From Salarchaeum japonicum_A (GTDB taxonomy: Archaea; Halobacteriota; Halobacteria; Halobacteriales; Halobacteriaceae), in assembly GCF_049705945.1 (NCBI RefSeq), contig NZ_JBNAMV010000004.1:868001-932000 (forward strand): 64,000 nucleotides of DNA, in the 5' to 3' direction. Every line of letters begins with the position of its first letter. Position 1 is the stretch's first letter. Made by a program: the position numbers and the translations under genes. Of this stretch, positions 40,877 through 47,806 are shown piece by piece. The notes under the pieces were generated by a model. It searched no databases. It was not told where the DNA came from and saw only the letters and a list, made by a program, of their open reading frames with translations.

Positions 40877-41509
40877 TCACTCGCTGTCGCCCTGCATGCG
40901 GACGAACCGGACGCCGGAGAGGAACTCGCGGTCGAGCGTTTCCCCGGTCTTCTCGCCGTAGACGAGCGTCTGGCTCACGTCGCCGACCGGTGCGAGCACG
41001 CGACCGCCGTCGCGGAGTTGGTCGATAACCGCGGTCGGAATCGAGCGAGTGGCGCAGGTGAGATAGGCGGCGTCGTAGGGCGCGTGCTCGGGCCAACCGT
41101 CGTGGCCGTCGCCGCGTCGGACCGAGATATCGCCGTAGCCCGTGTCGGCGAGGTTCTCGCGGGCGGTGTCGGCGAGCGATTCGAGGTATTCGACGCTGTA
41201 GACGTGTTTGGCGCCGACGAGTTCGGCGATGACGGCGGCGTGGTAGCCACAGCCGGTGCCGATTTCGAGGACGTGTTCGCCCTCGCGGAGGTCGAGGCGG
41301 TCGCACATCGCGGCAACGATGTGGGGCGCGCTAATAGTTTGGCCGTCCCCGATGGGGAGCGGGCGGTCGGCGTACGCGTCCTCGCGCTGGCCCTCGGGTA
41401 CGAACTGGTGGCGTGGAACAGAGCGAAGCGCGTCGAGAACGTGCTCGGAGAAGTCGTGTCTGCGGGCGAGGTCGTCGACGAGGCGGTCGCGGGCGGCCGC
41501 GGGGTTCAT
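40877..41509 (-). CDS. pcm: Protein-L-isoaspartate O-methyltransferase
   Basis: 210 aa, normal length. ALRSVPRHQFVPEGQREDAYADRPLPIGDGQTISAPHIVA: catalytic TIS motif intact, in pieces about residues 30-70; SAM motif EIGTGCGYHAAVIAELVGA. Repairs isoaspartyl damage in ageing proteins. Its ATG follows the zinc-protein stop after a single base, and the wHTH-methyltransferase follows after 30. Confidence 0.95.
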   Translation of the reverse strand: MNPAAARDRLVDDLARRHDFSEHVLDALRSVPRHQFVPEGQREDAYADRPLPIGDGQTISAPHIVAAMCDRLDLREGEHVLEIGTGCGYHAAVIAELVGAKHVYSVEYLESLADTARENLADTGYGDISVRRGDGHDGWPEHAPYDAAYLTCATRSIPTAVIDQLRDGGRVLAPVGDVSQTLVYGEKTGETLDREFLSGVRFVRMQGDSE

Positions 41510-41510
41510 G

Positions 41511-42164
41511 CTACCAGGCGGACCAAGCGGTGGACGTCTCGTCGTAGCCGTACACGCGCTTGATGTCCTTCGCCATCGCCACGTCGCCGTCGTGACCGAT
41601 CTTCTGGAAGTCGTAGCGTTCGATGGCGTCCTGGCGGACGTGGATGCCCGTGATGGAGAACGCCTCCTCGCCGAACTCGTGGGTTTCGCCGACGGTGAAC
41701 TCGTAATCGCCCGGAACGTGGAGCGTGATGCTGCGCGTCTGGTCGTGCGCGCCGTCCTGCGGATGGAGGGTCACGTCGACCTCGACGTTGTCCACGGCGC
41801 GCGTCCAGAACGTCTCCACGTCCTCGGCGTCCGCGCGGACCGCGCGCGTCTCGTCGTCCGTCTGGAGGTCCGTGATGCGGACCTGCATGATTGCTTCCTC
41901 GGTCTCGACGATGAACTCCTCGCCCGTCTCCACGGTCTCGTCCGCCGGCACCTCCACCGTCGTGGTGAAAGACTCGCCGCCCTGGGAGACGACGACGTCT
42001 CGCTCTATCGTCCGCTCGGACTCCAAGGGCTTCTTGTGGACGTGCCCGCAGTCCGTGCACTTCACCGTCGCCGTCCCGCCGCCCGTCGTGAGGACCTCGT
42101 GTTCCGTTTCGAGGTCCGGTGAACACGACGGACACGGAATGCCGACGCGCTGCTGTTGGCTCAT
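41511..42164 (-). CDS. HVO_0476-type zinc-finger protein
   Basis: 217 aa. Zinc finger at the start: IPCPSCSPDLETEHEVL and VKCTDCGHVHKK (two CxxC). The rest is beta-rich (VTLHPQDGAHDQTRSITLHV, VGETHEFGEEAFSITGI) and ends in an alpha segment DIKRVYGYDE. I associate it with the conserved HVO_0476 family from memory; no function is known. First gene of the methyltransferase operon, one base before pcm. Confidence 0.75.
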   Translation of the reverse strand: MSQQQRVGIPCPSCSPDLETEHEVLTTGGGTATVKCTDCGHVHKKPLESERTIERDVVVSQGGESFTTTVEVPADETVETGEEFIVETEEAIMQVRITDLQTDDETRAVRADAEDVETFWTRAVDNVEVDVTLHPQDGAHDQTRSITLHVPGDYEFTVGETHEFGEEAFSITGIHVRQDAIERYDFQKIGHDGDVAMAKDIKRVYGYDETSTAWSAW

Positions 42165-42203
42165 ATCGACTCCGAGGGCGTGGAGCCGTAAAAATCCGCG
42201 GAG

Positions 42204-42254
42204 TTAGTCGTCCGCGCGCGGAAGCGTGACCGCGTCCCCGCTCGCGGTGTTCAC
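42204..42254 (-). pseudogene. Orphan 3' end of an M29-like aminopeptidase gene
   Basis: Just past the aminopeptidase stop, another reading frame on the same strand encodes VNTASGDAVTLPRADD and a stop, which mirrors the gene's own end VYADGEAITLPNGER. In DNA, 42219-42240 matches 42266-42287 at 20 of 22 bases. It has no start or gene body, so it looks like a leftover 3' end from an older allele or a partial duplication. Confidence 0.6.
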
Positions 42255-43204
42255 CGCTCGCCGTTCGGAAGCGTGATCGCTTCCCCGTCCGCGTACACCG
42301 TAGGGTTCTCGATGATGCCGTCGAGGTGGAGCGGGGCGTCGGTGTCGCCGCCGATGCCGGCGTCGTCGCCGATGGCGATGTGGACCGTGCCCGCGGCCTT
42401 CTCGTCGAGGAGGACGCTCCCGACGAGGTCGGTGACGGCAACGTTCGTGCCGATGCCGAGTTCCGCGAGGTTGCGCGCGGCCTTGCCGACTTCCTCCTCG
42501 GCCGCCTCGACCTGCTCGCGCACGTCGTCGTCGGAGATGTGGGTGACGTAGCCGTCCTCGACCTCGAACGTGAGTTCCTGTCCCTCGTCGAGTTTGCCGT
42601 GGGGCATCATCGTGCCGTCCACGACGTACGTGCCGTTCGCGGTCTCGGGGCTGACGAACACCTCGCCCGCGGGGAGGTTCGAGAACTCGCCCGCCTCGTG
42701 GACGATGCCCGTGTCCTGCAGCCAGTCTCGCGCGCCCGGTTCGAACGTGATGTCCGTCCCGGCGGGCGTCGTCACCCGGATTTCGTCGGCGTCACCGACC
42801 TGACTCAGCACGTCCGCGCAGTGCCGGCGAATCAGGGTGTAGTCCGCGTCCAAGCCGGTGGTGAACACGTCCTCCGTGATGCCGGGGAGGGTCGCGCCGC
42901 GAGCGCCCGCCTCGTTCGCGCGGGAGCGAGCGCGAGTGTGCGAGAGCGACTTCGTCGTCGGTGCGAGGAACACGTCGCTCTCACGCATCGCGGCCGCGAC
43001 CGGTGCGGGCGGTTCCGCGCCGTGCTGGTCGCCCGGCGGATACCGGAGTATCGTCGCGTCGTCGGTGACGTCGCTGGCGGCGGCGTAGAGCGCCTCCCCG
43101 ATGCGTTCGCGTTTGTCGTCGGTGACGACGACGCACGTCTCACCGGGTTCGACGCCGAGGCACTGGACGACCGCGGTCTCCGCGGCCTCTTCGAGCGTGC
43201 TCAT
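42251..43204 (-). CDS. M29-like aminopeptidase
   Basis: 317 aa. Resembles the M29/AmpS-type family: GARGATLPGITEDVFTTGL, then EAGEFSNLPAGEVFVSPE (metal ligand Glu residues) and late TVHIAIGDDAG...LHLDGIIENP with His/Asp ligands. Probably a metal-dependent exopeptidase in the cytoplasm. Some relatives are dioxygenases, so activity is inferred. Its 3' end is partly repeated downstream. It is divergent from the GAPDH gene. Confidence 0.75.
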   Translation of the reverse strand: MSTLEEAAETAVVQCLGVEPGETCVVVTDDKRERIGEALYAAASDVTDDATILRYPPGDQHGAEPPAPVAAAMRESDVFLAPTTKSLSHTRARSRANEAGARGATLPGITEDVFTTGLDADYTLIRRHCADVLSQVGDADEIRVTTPAGTDITFEPGARDWLQDTGIVHEAGEFSNLPAGEVFVSPETANGTYVVDGTMMPHGKLDEGQELTFEVEDGYVTHISDDDVREQVEAAEEEVGKAARNLAELGIGTNVAVTDLVGSVLLDEKAAGTVHIAIGDDAGIGGDTDAPLHLDGIIENPTVYADGEAITLPNGER

Positions 43205-43246
43205 AGCGGGGGTTTCGTGGGAAGGACGTTATGCGTTGTCTTCTCT

Positions 43247-43260
43247 CGAAACGGTTATCC
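43247..43260 (+). promoter_or_regulatory. TATA-like box for gap
   Basis: CGAAACGGTTATCC: BRE-like CGAAA plus TATA, centred about 28 bases before the ATG at 43284; leaderless spacing. Confidence 0.5.
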
Positions 43261-43283
43261 GGCGTCCGTGGGGAGTGAGCAGT

Positions 43284-44291
43284 ATGATTCGCGTCGGTAT
43301 CAACGGCTACGGAACCATCGGGAAGCGCGTGGCGGACGCGGTCCGCGACCAGCCGGACATGGAGGTCGTCGGCGTCGCGAAGACGCGACCGAACTTCGAG
43401 GCGGAGCGCGCGGTGGCGCGCGGCTACGACCTCTACGCAGCCATCGAGGACCGCGCGAGCCAGTTCGCGGACGCCGGCATCGAGACCGCCGGCCTGGTGG
43501 ACGAACTCGTCGCGTCGAGCGACGTGATGGTGGACGCGACGCCGTCGGGTATCGGCGCGCAGAACAAGGAACTGTACGAGGAGTACGACACGCCCGCGCT
43601 CTACCAGGGCGGTGAAGACGCCGACGTGGCGGACGTGAGCTTCAACGCCCGCGGGAACTTCGCGGACGCCCGGGACGCCGACCACGTCCGTGTCGTCTCC
43701 TGCAACACAACAGGACTCAGCCGGCTGCTCGCGCCGCTCCAAGAGGAGTACGGCGTCGAGAAGGCGCGCGTCACGCTGGTGCGGCGCGGCGGCGACCCCG
43801 GACAGACGAGTCGCGGCCCCATCGACGACATCCTCCCGAACCCCATCACGCTCCCCTCGCATCACGGCCCGGACGTGAACACCATCTTCCCCGACCTCGA
43901 CATCGACACGCTCGGCCTGAAGGTGCCCGCGACCCTGATGCACATGCACTCCGTGAACGTCACGCTCGACGCCGAACCGAGCGCGGACGACGTGCGCGAC
44001 CTCCTCGAGGACGAGTCCCGCATCTTCTGCATCCCGCCCGAGTTCGACATCGACGGCACGGGCAAACTCAAGGAGTACGCGAAGGACCTCGGCCGGCCGC
44101 GCGGCGACGTCTGGGAGAACGGCCTCTGGAGCGAGTCCGTCACGATGGAGGGCCGCGACCTCTACCTGTTCCAGGCCATCCACCAGGAGTCCGACGTCGT
44201 CCCGGAGAACGTCGACGCCATCCGCGCGGTCACCGACTCGATGGACGCCGCGGAGAGCATCGAGACGACGAACGACGCGCTCGGCATCTAG
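43284..44291 (+). CDS. gap: Glyceraldehyde-3-phosphate dehydrogenase, archaeal type II
   Basis: 335 aa. Begins MIRVGINGYGTIGKRVADAV; catalytic Cys140 in RVVSCNTTGLSR; then RRGGDPGQTSRGPIDDI. Phosphorylating type II enzyme (the archaeal form), which in haloarchaea serves mainly gluconeogenesis. Followed 43 bases later by the Hsp20 gene with its own promoter. Confidence 0.96.
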   Translation: MIRVGINGYGTIGKRVADAVRDQPDMEVVGVAKTRPNFEAERAVARGYDLYAAIEDRASQFADAGIETAGLVDELVASSDVMVDATPSGIGAQNKELYEEYDTPALYQGGEDADVADVSFNARGNFADARDADHVRVVSCNTTGLSRLLAPLQEEYGVEKARVTLVRRGGDPGQTSRGPIDDILPNPITLPSHHGPDVNTIFPDLDIDTLGLKVPATLMHMHSVNVTLDAEPSADDVRDLLEDESRIFCIPPEFDIDGTGKLKEYAKDLGRPRGDVWENGLWSESVTMEGRDLYLFQAIHQESDVVPENVDAIRAVTDSMDAAESIETTNDALGI

Positions 44292-44297
44292 ACCCCC

Positions 44298-44310
44298 CGA
44301 AACCTTATCC
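44298..44310 (+). promoter_or_regulatory. TATA-like box for hsp20
   Basis: CGAAACCTTATCC centred about 28 bases before the ATG at 44334. It nearly repeats the gap promoter (CGAAACGGTTATCC), suggesting shared regulation. Confidence 0.5.
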
Positions 44311-44333
44311 CCGGGCCGGCGCTAGGGCGGAGT

Positions 44334-44702
44334 ATGCGCCGCGACGACCGAGACGACCCGTTCGACGACTTCTTCGACGAGATAGAGCGGATGATGAACG
44401 ACATGCGCGGCGGGATGGACGAGTCCGGGTTCGGGACGGACACGCACGTCACCGTCTACGAGGAGGACGGCGAGGTGCGCGTGGTCGCGGACCTCCCCGG
44501 CGTCGAGAAGGACGACATCGACCTGAAGTGCGACGGCGAAGTCCTCACCATCAGCGCGGCGACGGACGCTCGCGAGTACGACGAACGCATCGACCTTCCC
44601 GCTCGCGTTGACGAGCACTCGGCGAGCGCGACCTACAACAACGGCGTGCTCGAAGTGTCGTTCGACCGCCTCGAGGACTCCGCGGACATCAGCGTCGAGT
44701 AG
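44334..44702 (+). CDS. hsp20: Hsp20/alpha-crystallin-type small heat shock protein
   Basis: 122 aa. Alpha-crystallin domain from about residue 33: THVTVYEEDGEVRVVADLPGVEKDDIDLKC, split by LTISAA, and ending in NGVLEVSFDRL. The Asp-rich start (DDRDDPFDDFFDEIERMM) is the usual helix. ATP-independent chaperone that binds unfolding proteins. The IxI tail motif appears as ISVE, degenerate. 3' end overlaps the convergent ATP-grasp gene by 14 bases. Confidence 0.93.
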   Translation: MRRDDRDDPFDDFFDEIERMMNDMRGGMDESGFGTDTHVTVYEEDGEVRVVADLPGVEKDDIDLKCDGEVLTISAATDAREYDERIDLPARVDEHSASATYNNGVLEVSFDRLEDSADISVE

Positions 44703-45534
44703 CCCGCACCAGTTCGGCGAACCGGTCGTAAAAGCCGTCTTCGTACTTCGTTTCCGCATCTATCGTCGGTCGCGCGTTCGTCTCGTTCACCAGCGCCCGC
44801 GACCCGGTGTCCAGTACGTCCACGCCGAGAATCGGGATGTCGAGGACATCCGCGGTGTCCTCGGCAATCGACTTCACGCGCTCGGGCGGGTCGGTTCCGG
44901 TGGCGTCCGCGCCGCGGTGGACGTTGTGTTTCCAGCCGGAGCCGCGGCGTTCGACCGCGCCCGCGTACTCGCCGTCGAGCACCATCACGCGGTAATCGGT
45001 GGCGTCCGGAACGTACTCCTGAACGAGGTAGGACTTGTCGTCGGTCGCGGGGAAGTCGTGAATCAGGTCGAGGTAGTCCGTCACGCCCAGCGCGGAGTCC
45101 GCGTCGCCGAGCTTGGTGACGCCGACGCCACGGGTAGCGGAGTTCGGTTTCACGACCACCGGATAATCGAAGCCGGCGAGCGCGTCGAGTACGTCGTCCT
45201 CGTTCACGGGATTCGAGACGAGCACCGTGTCGGGGACCGAAACGCCGGCGCGTTCGAGGCGAGCGAGCACGCCGGCCTTGTTCCGCGACCGCAACACCGT
45301 CTCGCGGTCGTTCACCCACGGCACGTCGAGCAACGCGTCGAGCACGCCGCCCTCCATGAGGCGACCCGGGTAGACCAAGCCGACGTCGAACTCGTCGGGC
45401 GAGAAGGGAGGATCGGAGAGGGAGAGCGTTCGCTTCCGGTAGGGAACGTAGGACGCCGAGATACCGCGGTCGGCGAGCGGGCCTCGAATCCGGTCGAGGG
45501 TCTCCGCGTCGGTCGCGACCGCGAGGGAGAGCAC
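44689..45534 (-). CDS. RimK-like ATP-grasp ligase
   Basis: 281 aa from a GTG start. ATP-grasp core: YPVVVKPNSATRGVGVTKLG (nucleotide-binding Lys/Gly loop), YLVQEYVPDATDYRVMVLDGE, and LGVDVLDTGSRALVNETNARP with the metal Glu/Asn. RimK relatives add glutamate or other amino acids to proteins (S6, for example), or make small peptide-like cofactors. The GTG at 45534 shares a base with the uL16 stop (TAGTG), so translation is coupled to that ribosomal protein, and a ribosomal target is an attractive inference. Confidence 0.8.
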   Translation of the reverse strand: MLSLAVATDAETLDRIRGPLADRGISASYVPYRKRTLSLSDPPFSPDEFDVGLVYPGRLMEGGVLDALLDVPWVNDRETVLRSRNKAGVLARLERAGVSVPDTVLVSNPVNEDDVLDALAGFDYPVVVKPNSATRGVGVTKLGDADSALGVTDYLDLIHDFPATDDKSYLVQEYVPDATDYRVMVLDGEYAGAVERRGSGWKHNVHRGADATGTDPPERVKSIAEDTADVLDIPILGVDVLDTGSRALVNETNARPTIDAETKYEDGFYDRFAELVRATRR

Positions 45535-46070
45535 TAGTCGAGCTGCGTGATGAGTTCCTCGCCGCGCTCCACCGAAATCTTGCACGGCGGCGTGATCTTG
45601 TTGTACGCGCGGCGGAAGGCCTCCTTGACGACAGCGGCTTCCTCGGGCTGACACCAGGCCGTGAAGATGCGGTCGCCGGGGTAGATTCGGGCGGCCGTGC
45701 CGACGGGCACGCCGAACGCCTGACGCATCCCGTCGGAGACACGGTCCGCGCCCGCGCCGGTCGCCTGCTTGTTCTCGCGGAGGATCTGGTGCGGGAACTT
45801 GCGGAGGATCATCTTGTAGTTCCCCTCGCCGAGTTCCTTGATGAGGTAGCGGTTCGCGGAGAGGCGCGCGGCCTCCATCGAACCGTGCCGAATCTGGCAC
45901 TCTTCCTCGGTCTCGAGGCTAATCTGGACGGGGTAGTCCTCCGGTTCGGACTGGAGGTCTCCCATCTTGAACTGTGCGATCTTCGAACCCGGAATGCCCG
46001 TGACGTAGTCGCGACGCGTGTACGAGGGCTTATCGATGGTCCGGTACATGGAAGCCGGATTGTCAGCCAT
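45534..46070 (-). CDS. rpl10e: 50S ribosomal protein uL16 (L10e)
   Basis: 178 aa. PASMYRTIDKPSYTRRDYV, GNYKMILRKFPHQILRENKQ and DGMRQAFGVPVGTAARI mark archaeal L10e/uL16, which binds 23S rRNA near the tRNA elbow. The ATG at 46070 has a TATA-like box about 34 bases upstream. It is translationally coupled to the RimK-like gene. Confidence 0.96.
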   Translation of the reverse strand: MADNPASMYRTIDKPSYTRRDYVTGIPGSKIAQFKMGDLQSEPEDYPVQISLETEEECQIRHGSMEAARLSANRYLIKELGEGNYKMILRKFPHQILRENKQATGAGADRVSDGMRQAFGVPVGTAARIYPGDRIFTAWCQPEEAAVVKEAFRRAYNKITPPCKISVERGEELITQLD

Positions 46071-46099
46071 GGTTACTACAGGCGTGTTCGGTCAGCGCG

Positions 46100-46110
46100 C
46101 CCATAAACCC
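46100..46110 (-). promoter_or_regulatory. TATA-like box for rpl10e
   Basis: GGGTTTATGGG on the minus strand about 34 bases before the ATG at 46070. Confidence 0.45.
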
Positions 46111-46154
46111 ATCCTTTTGCGCCGACCGGAGTACCGGCCAGGATTCCCCGTATC

Positions 46155-46168
46155 GGTTCGTTTTACCC
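46155..46168 (+). promoter_or_regulatory. TATA-like box for the ATP-grasp gene
   Basis: CGGTTCGTTTTACC, centred about 28 bases before the ATG at 46190, back to back with the rpl10e promoter. Confidence 0.45.
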
Positions 46169-46189
46169 CGCGGCGCGGGAGACTGAGGT

Positions 46190-47422
46190 ATGGCCGAATT
46201 CCGCACGCACGACGAACTGGTGGACGCGGTGGCGGCCGCCGACTTCGACCGGCCGCCCGCCATCGTCGCGAACGCACACATCACCGGACTCGGCGTGGCG
46301 CGCGCGCTCGCCGCCCACGACGTGCCCGTCATCGCCGTGGACCGCGTCGGAGACGGCGCCGCGCCCACGTCGGACGCAGTGGACTTCGCGGGCCGCGTCA
46401 CCTACCCGCTCAACGACCTCGACGGGTTCCGCGAGGACGTGGAAGCCATCGCCGACGCCGCCGGCCGCGACCTCGTGGCCTTCGGCTGTATGGACGAGTG
46501 GGTGCACGCGTTCGCGGACGCGGACCCCGACGGCGTCCGCCTGCCGTTCGCCGCCGACCGTGTCGACGCCGTGCTCGATAAGAGTTCGCTCTACCGCATC
46601 GCGGACGACCTCGACGTCCCCTACCCCGAGACCCGATGGTTGGACGAGACGAGCGTCGCGGACGCTATCGACGACCTCGGCCTCCCGCTCGTGGTGAAGC
46701 CCGCGCTCAAGCGCGAGTTCGAGGAGGCGGTCGGAACGAACGTCGTGGAAGTCGCGACGGAAGAGGAGTTCCGGGACGTGGTCGACCTCGCCGACGAGGA
46801 AGGCATCGAAGTTCTCGCACAGGAGAAAGTGGAGAAGGCGACGGGCGAGGACGCGAGCCTCGCGTCCTACGTCCCGCCGTCGGGCACCGAGGACGCTCTC
46901 GGCATCGTCGGGAACGCGCGAGTTCGGAAGCCGCTCGGGTACGGCACGTCGTGCGTCGTTCAGCGCACGGCGAACGACGCGCTCCGCGAGCGCGCGCTCG
47001 GCGTGCTCGACGAAACCGACTACTACGGCATCAGCGAGAGCGAGTTCGTGTACGACGAACAGCGCGACGAGTACGTCCTGCTCGACATCAACACCCGGCC
47101 GTGGAAGTGGATCGGGCTTCCCGTACAGGCCGGCGCGAACCTCCCGATGGCCGCCTACGCCGACGCCACCGACACCGACTACGAATCCGACGACCTCCGG
47201 GACGCGACCTGGGTGTTCCTCCCCGACTACCTCGAACTCCTCGCCACCGACCAGACCTTCGTCGACGTTCTCCAAGCGAGCGACTGGACGAGCTTCCTCT
47301 CGGGCGACTTCGTCACCAGAGGCGACCTCACCGCCGGCGTCTACCGCCCCGACGACCCCGACCCCGCCTACCAAATACTCAGAAATACTCTCGGCATGCA
47401 GGACTACTACTGCGCCTGCTGA
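46190..47422 (+). CDS. ATP-grasp carboxylate-amine ligase-like protein
   Basis: 410 aa. N-terminal alpha/beta domain (AIVANAHITGLGVARALAA), then ATP-grasp: DKSSLYRIADDLDVPYPETRW, GLPLVVKPALKREFEEAVG and the catalytic segment GISESEFVYDE...LLDINTRPWKW. This resembles carbamoyl-phosphate-synthase-like ligases found next to glycan or peptide-type synthesis genes; the product is unknown. The protein ends MQDYYCAC, leaving two Cys at the extreme C-terminus. Three hairpins follow the stop. Confidence 0.75.
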   Translation: MAEFRTHDELVDAVAAADFDRPPAIVANAHITGLGVARALAAHDVPVIAVDRVGDGAAPTSDAVDFAGRVTYPLNDLDGFREDVEAIADAAGRDLVAFGCMDEWVHAFADADPDGVRLPFAADRVDAVLDKSSLYRIADDLDVPYPETRWLDETSVADAIDDLGLPLVVKPALKREFEEAVGTNVVEVATEEEFRDVVDLADEEGIEVLAQEKVEKATGEDASLASYVPPSGTEDALGIVGNARVRKPLGYGTSCVVQRTANDALRERALGVLDETDYYGISESEFVYDEQRDEYVLLDINTRPWKWIGLPVQAGANLPMAAYADATDTDYESDDLRDATWVFLPDYLELLATDQTFVDVLQASDWTSFLSGDFVTRGDLTAGVYRPDDPDPAYQILRNTLGMQDYYCAC

Positions 47423-47428
47423 CCCACC

Positions 47429-47535
47429 TTTTTACTCTGCGGGTCGCGCGAAGCGCGACCGCTTGAGTAAAAACCTGGAGGGAAAAAGGCTCGCTCGCTC
47501 CGCGAGCGAGTGAATCGCGGCGCGTTGCGCCGCGA
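47429..47535. other. Three consecutive hairpins after the ATP-grasp gene
   Basis: Part of the 384-base gap 47423-47806, in which I see no convincing gene. First, TTTTTACTC (47429-47437) pairs with GAGTAAAAA (47465-47473) around an inner GGTCGCGC-GAA-GCGCGACC hairpin. Second, a 9-bp stem at 47490-47510 (CTCGCTCGC, loop TCC). Third, a 9-bp stem at 47515-47535 (TCGCGGCGC, loop GTT). The first may be a terminator; the set resembles the block at 20044-20181. Confidence 0.6.
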
Positions 47536-47773
47536 ATGCTTCTCCGCCACTCCATGACTGTCGTCTCAGCAGCCGTTCTGTCGCGACTGCCTGCGCGAGG
47601 GTTCAAATACGAAGACGCGGCCAGCGGTCGGTATGTCCTGATAAGGTATCGCGCGAGGTCCGGTTCGGAGGCGGTGACGAGCCTCGCGCGGCGGCGGTGT
47701 CATCCGAACGCCATTCTTGCCGGTGTCGGTGACTGCAGAGAGAAGACACCACGCAAACTCGCCGGTGTCCGTC

Positions 47774-47782
47774 GCTATTAGG
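47774..47782 (+). promoter_or_regulatory. TATA-like box for the LLM gene
   Basis: GCTATTAGG centred about 29 bases before the ATG at 47807; supports that start over earlier in-frame ones. Confidence 0.4.
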
Positions 47783-47806
47783 CGGTCGCGGCCGTCCCAT
47801 TGGTCA

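Noticed and set aside
47536..47781. An 81-codon frame in the gap before the LLM gene.
   Set aside because: No recognisable motif, no promoter at suitable spacing, and composition not like the neighbouring proteins.
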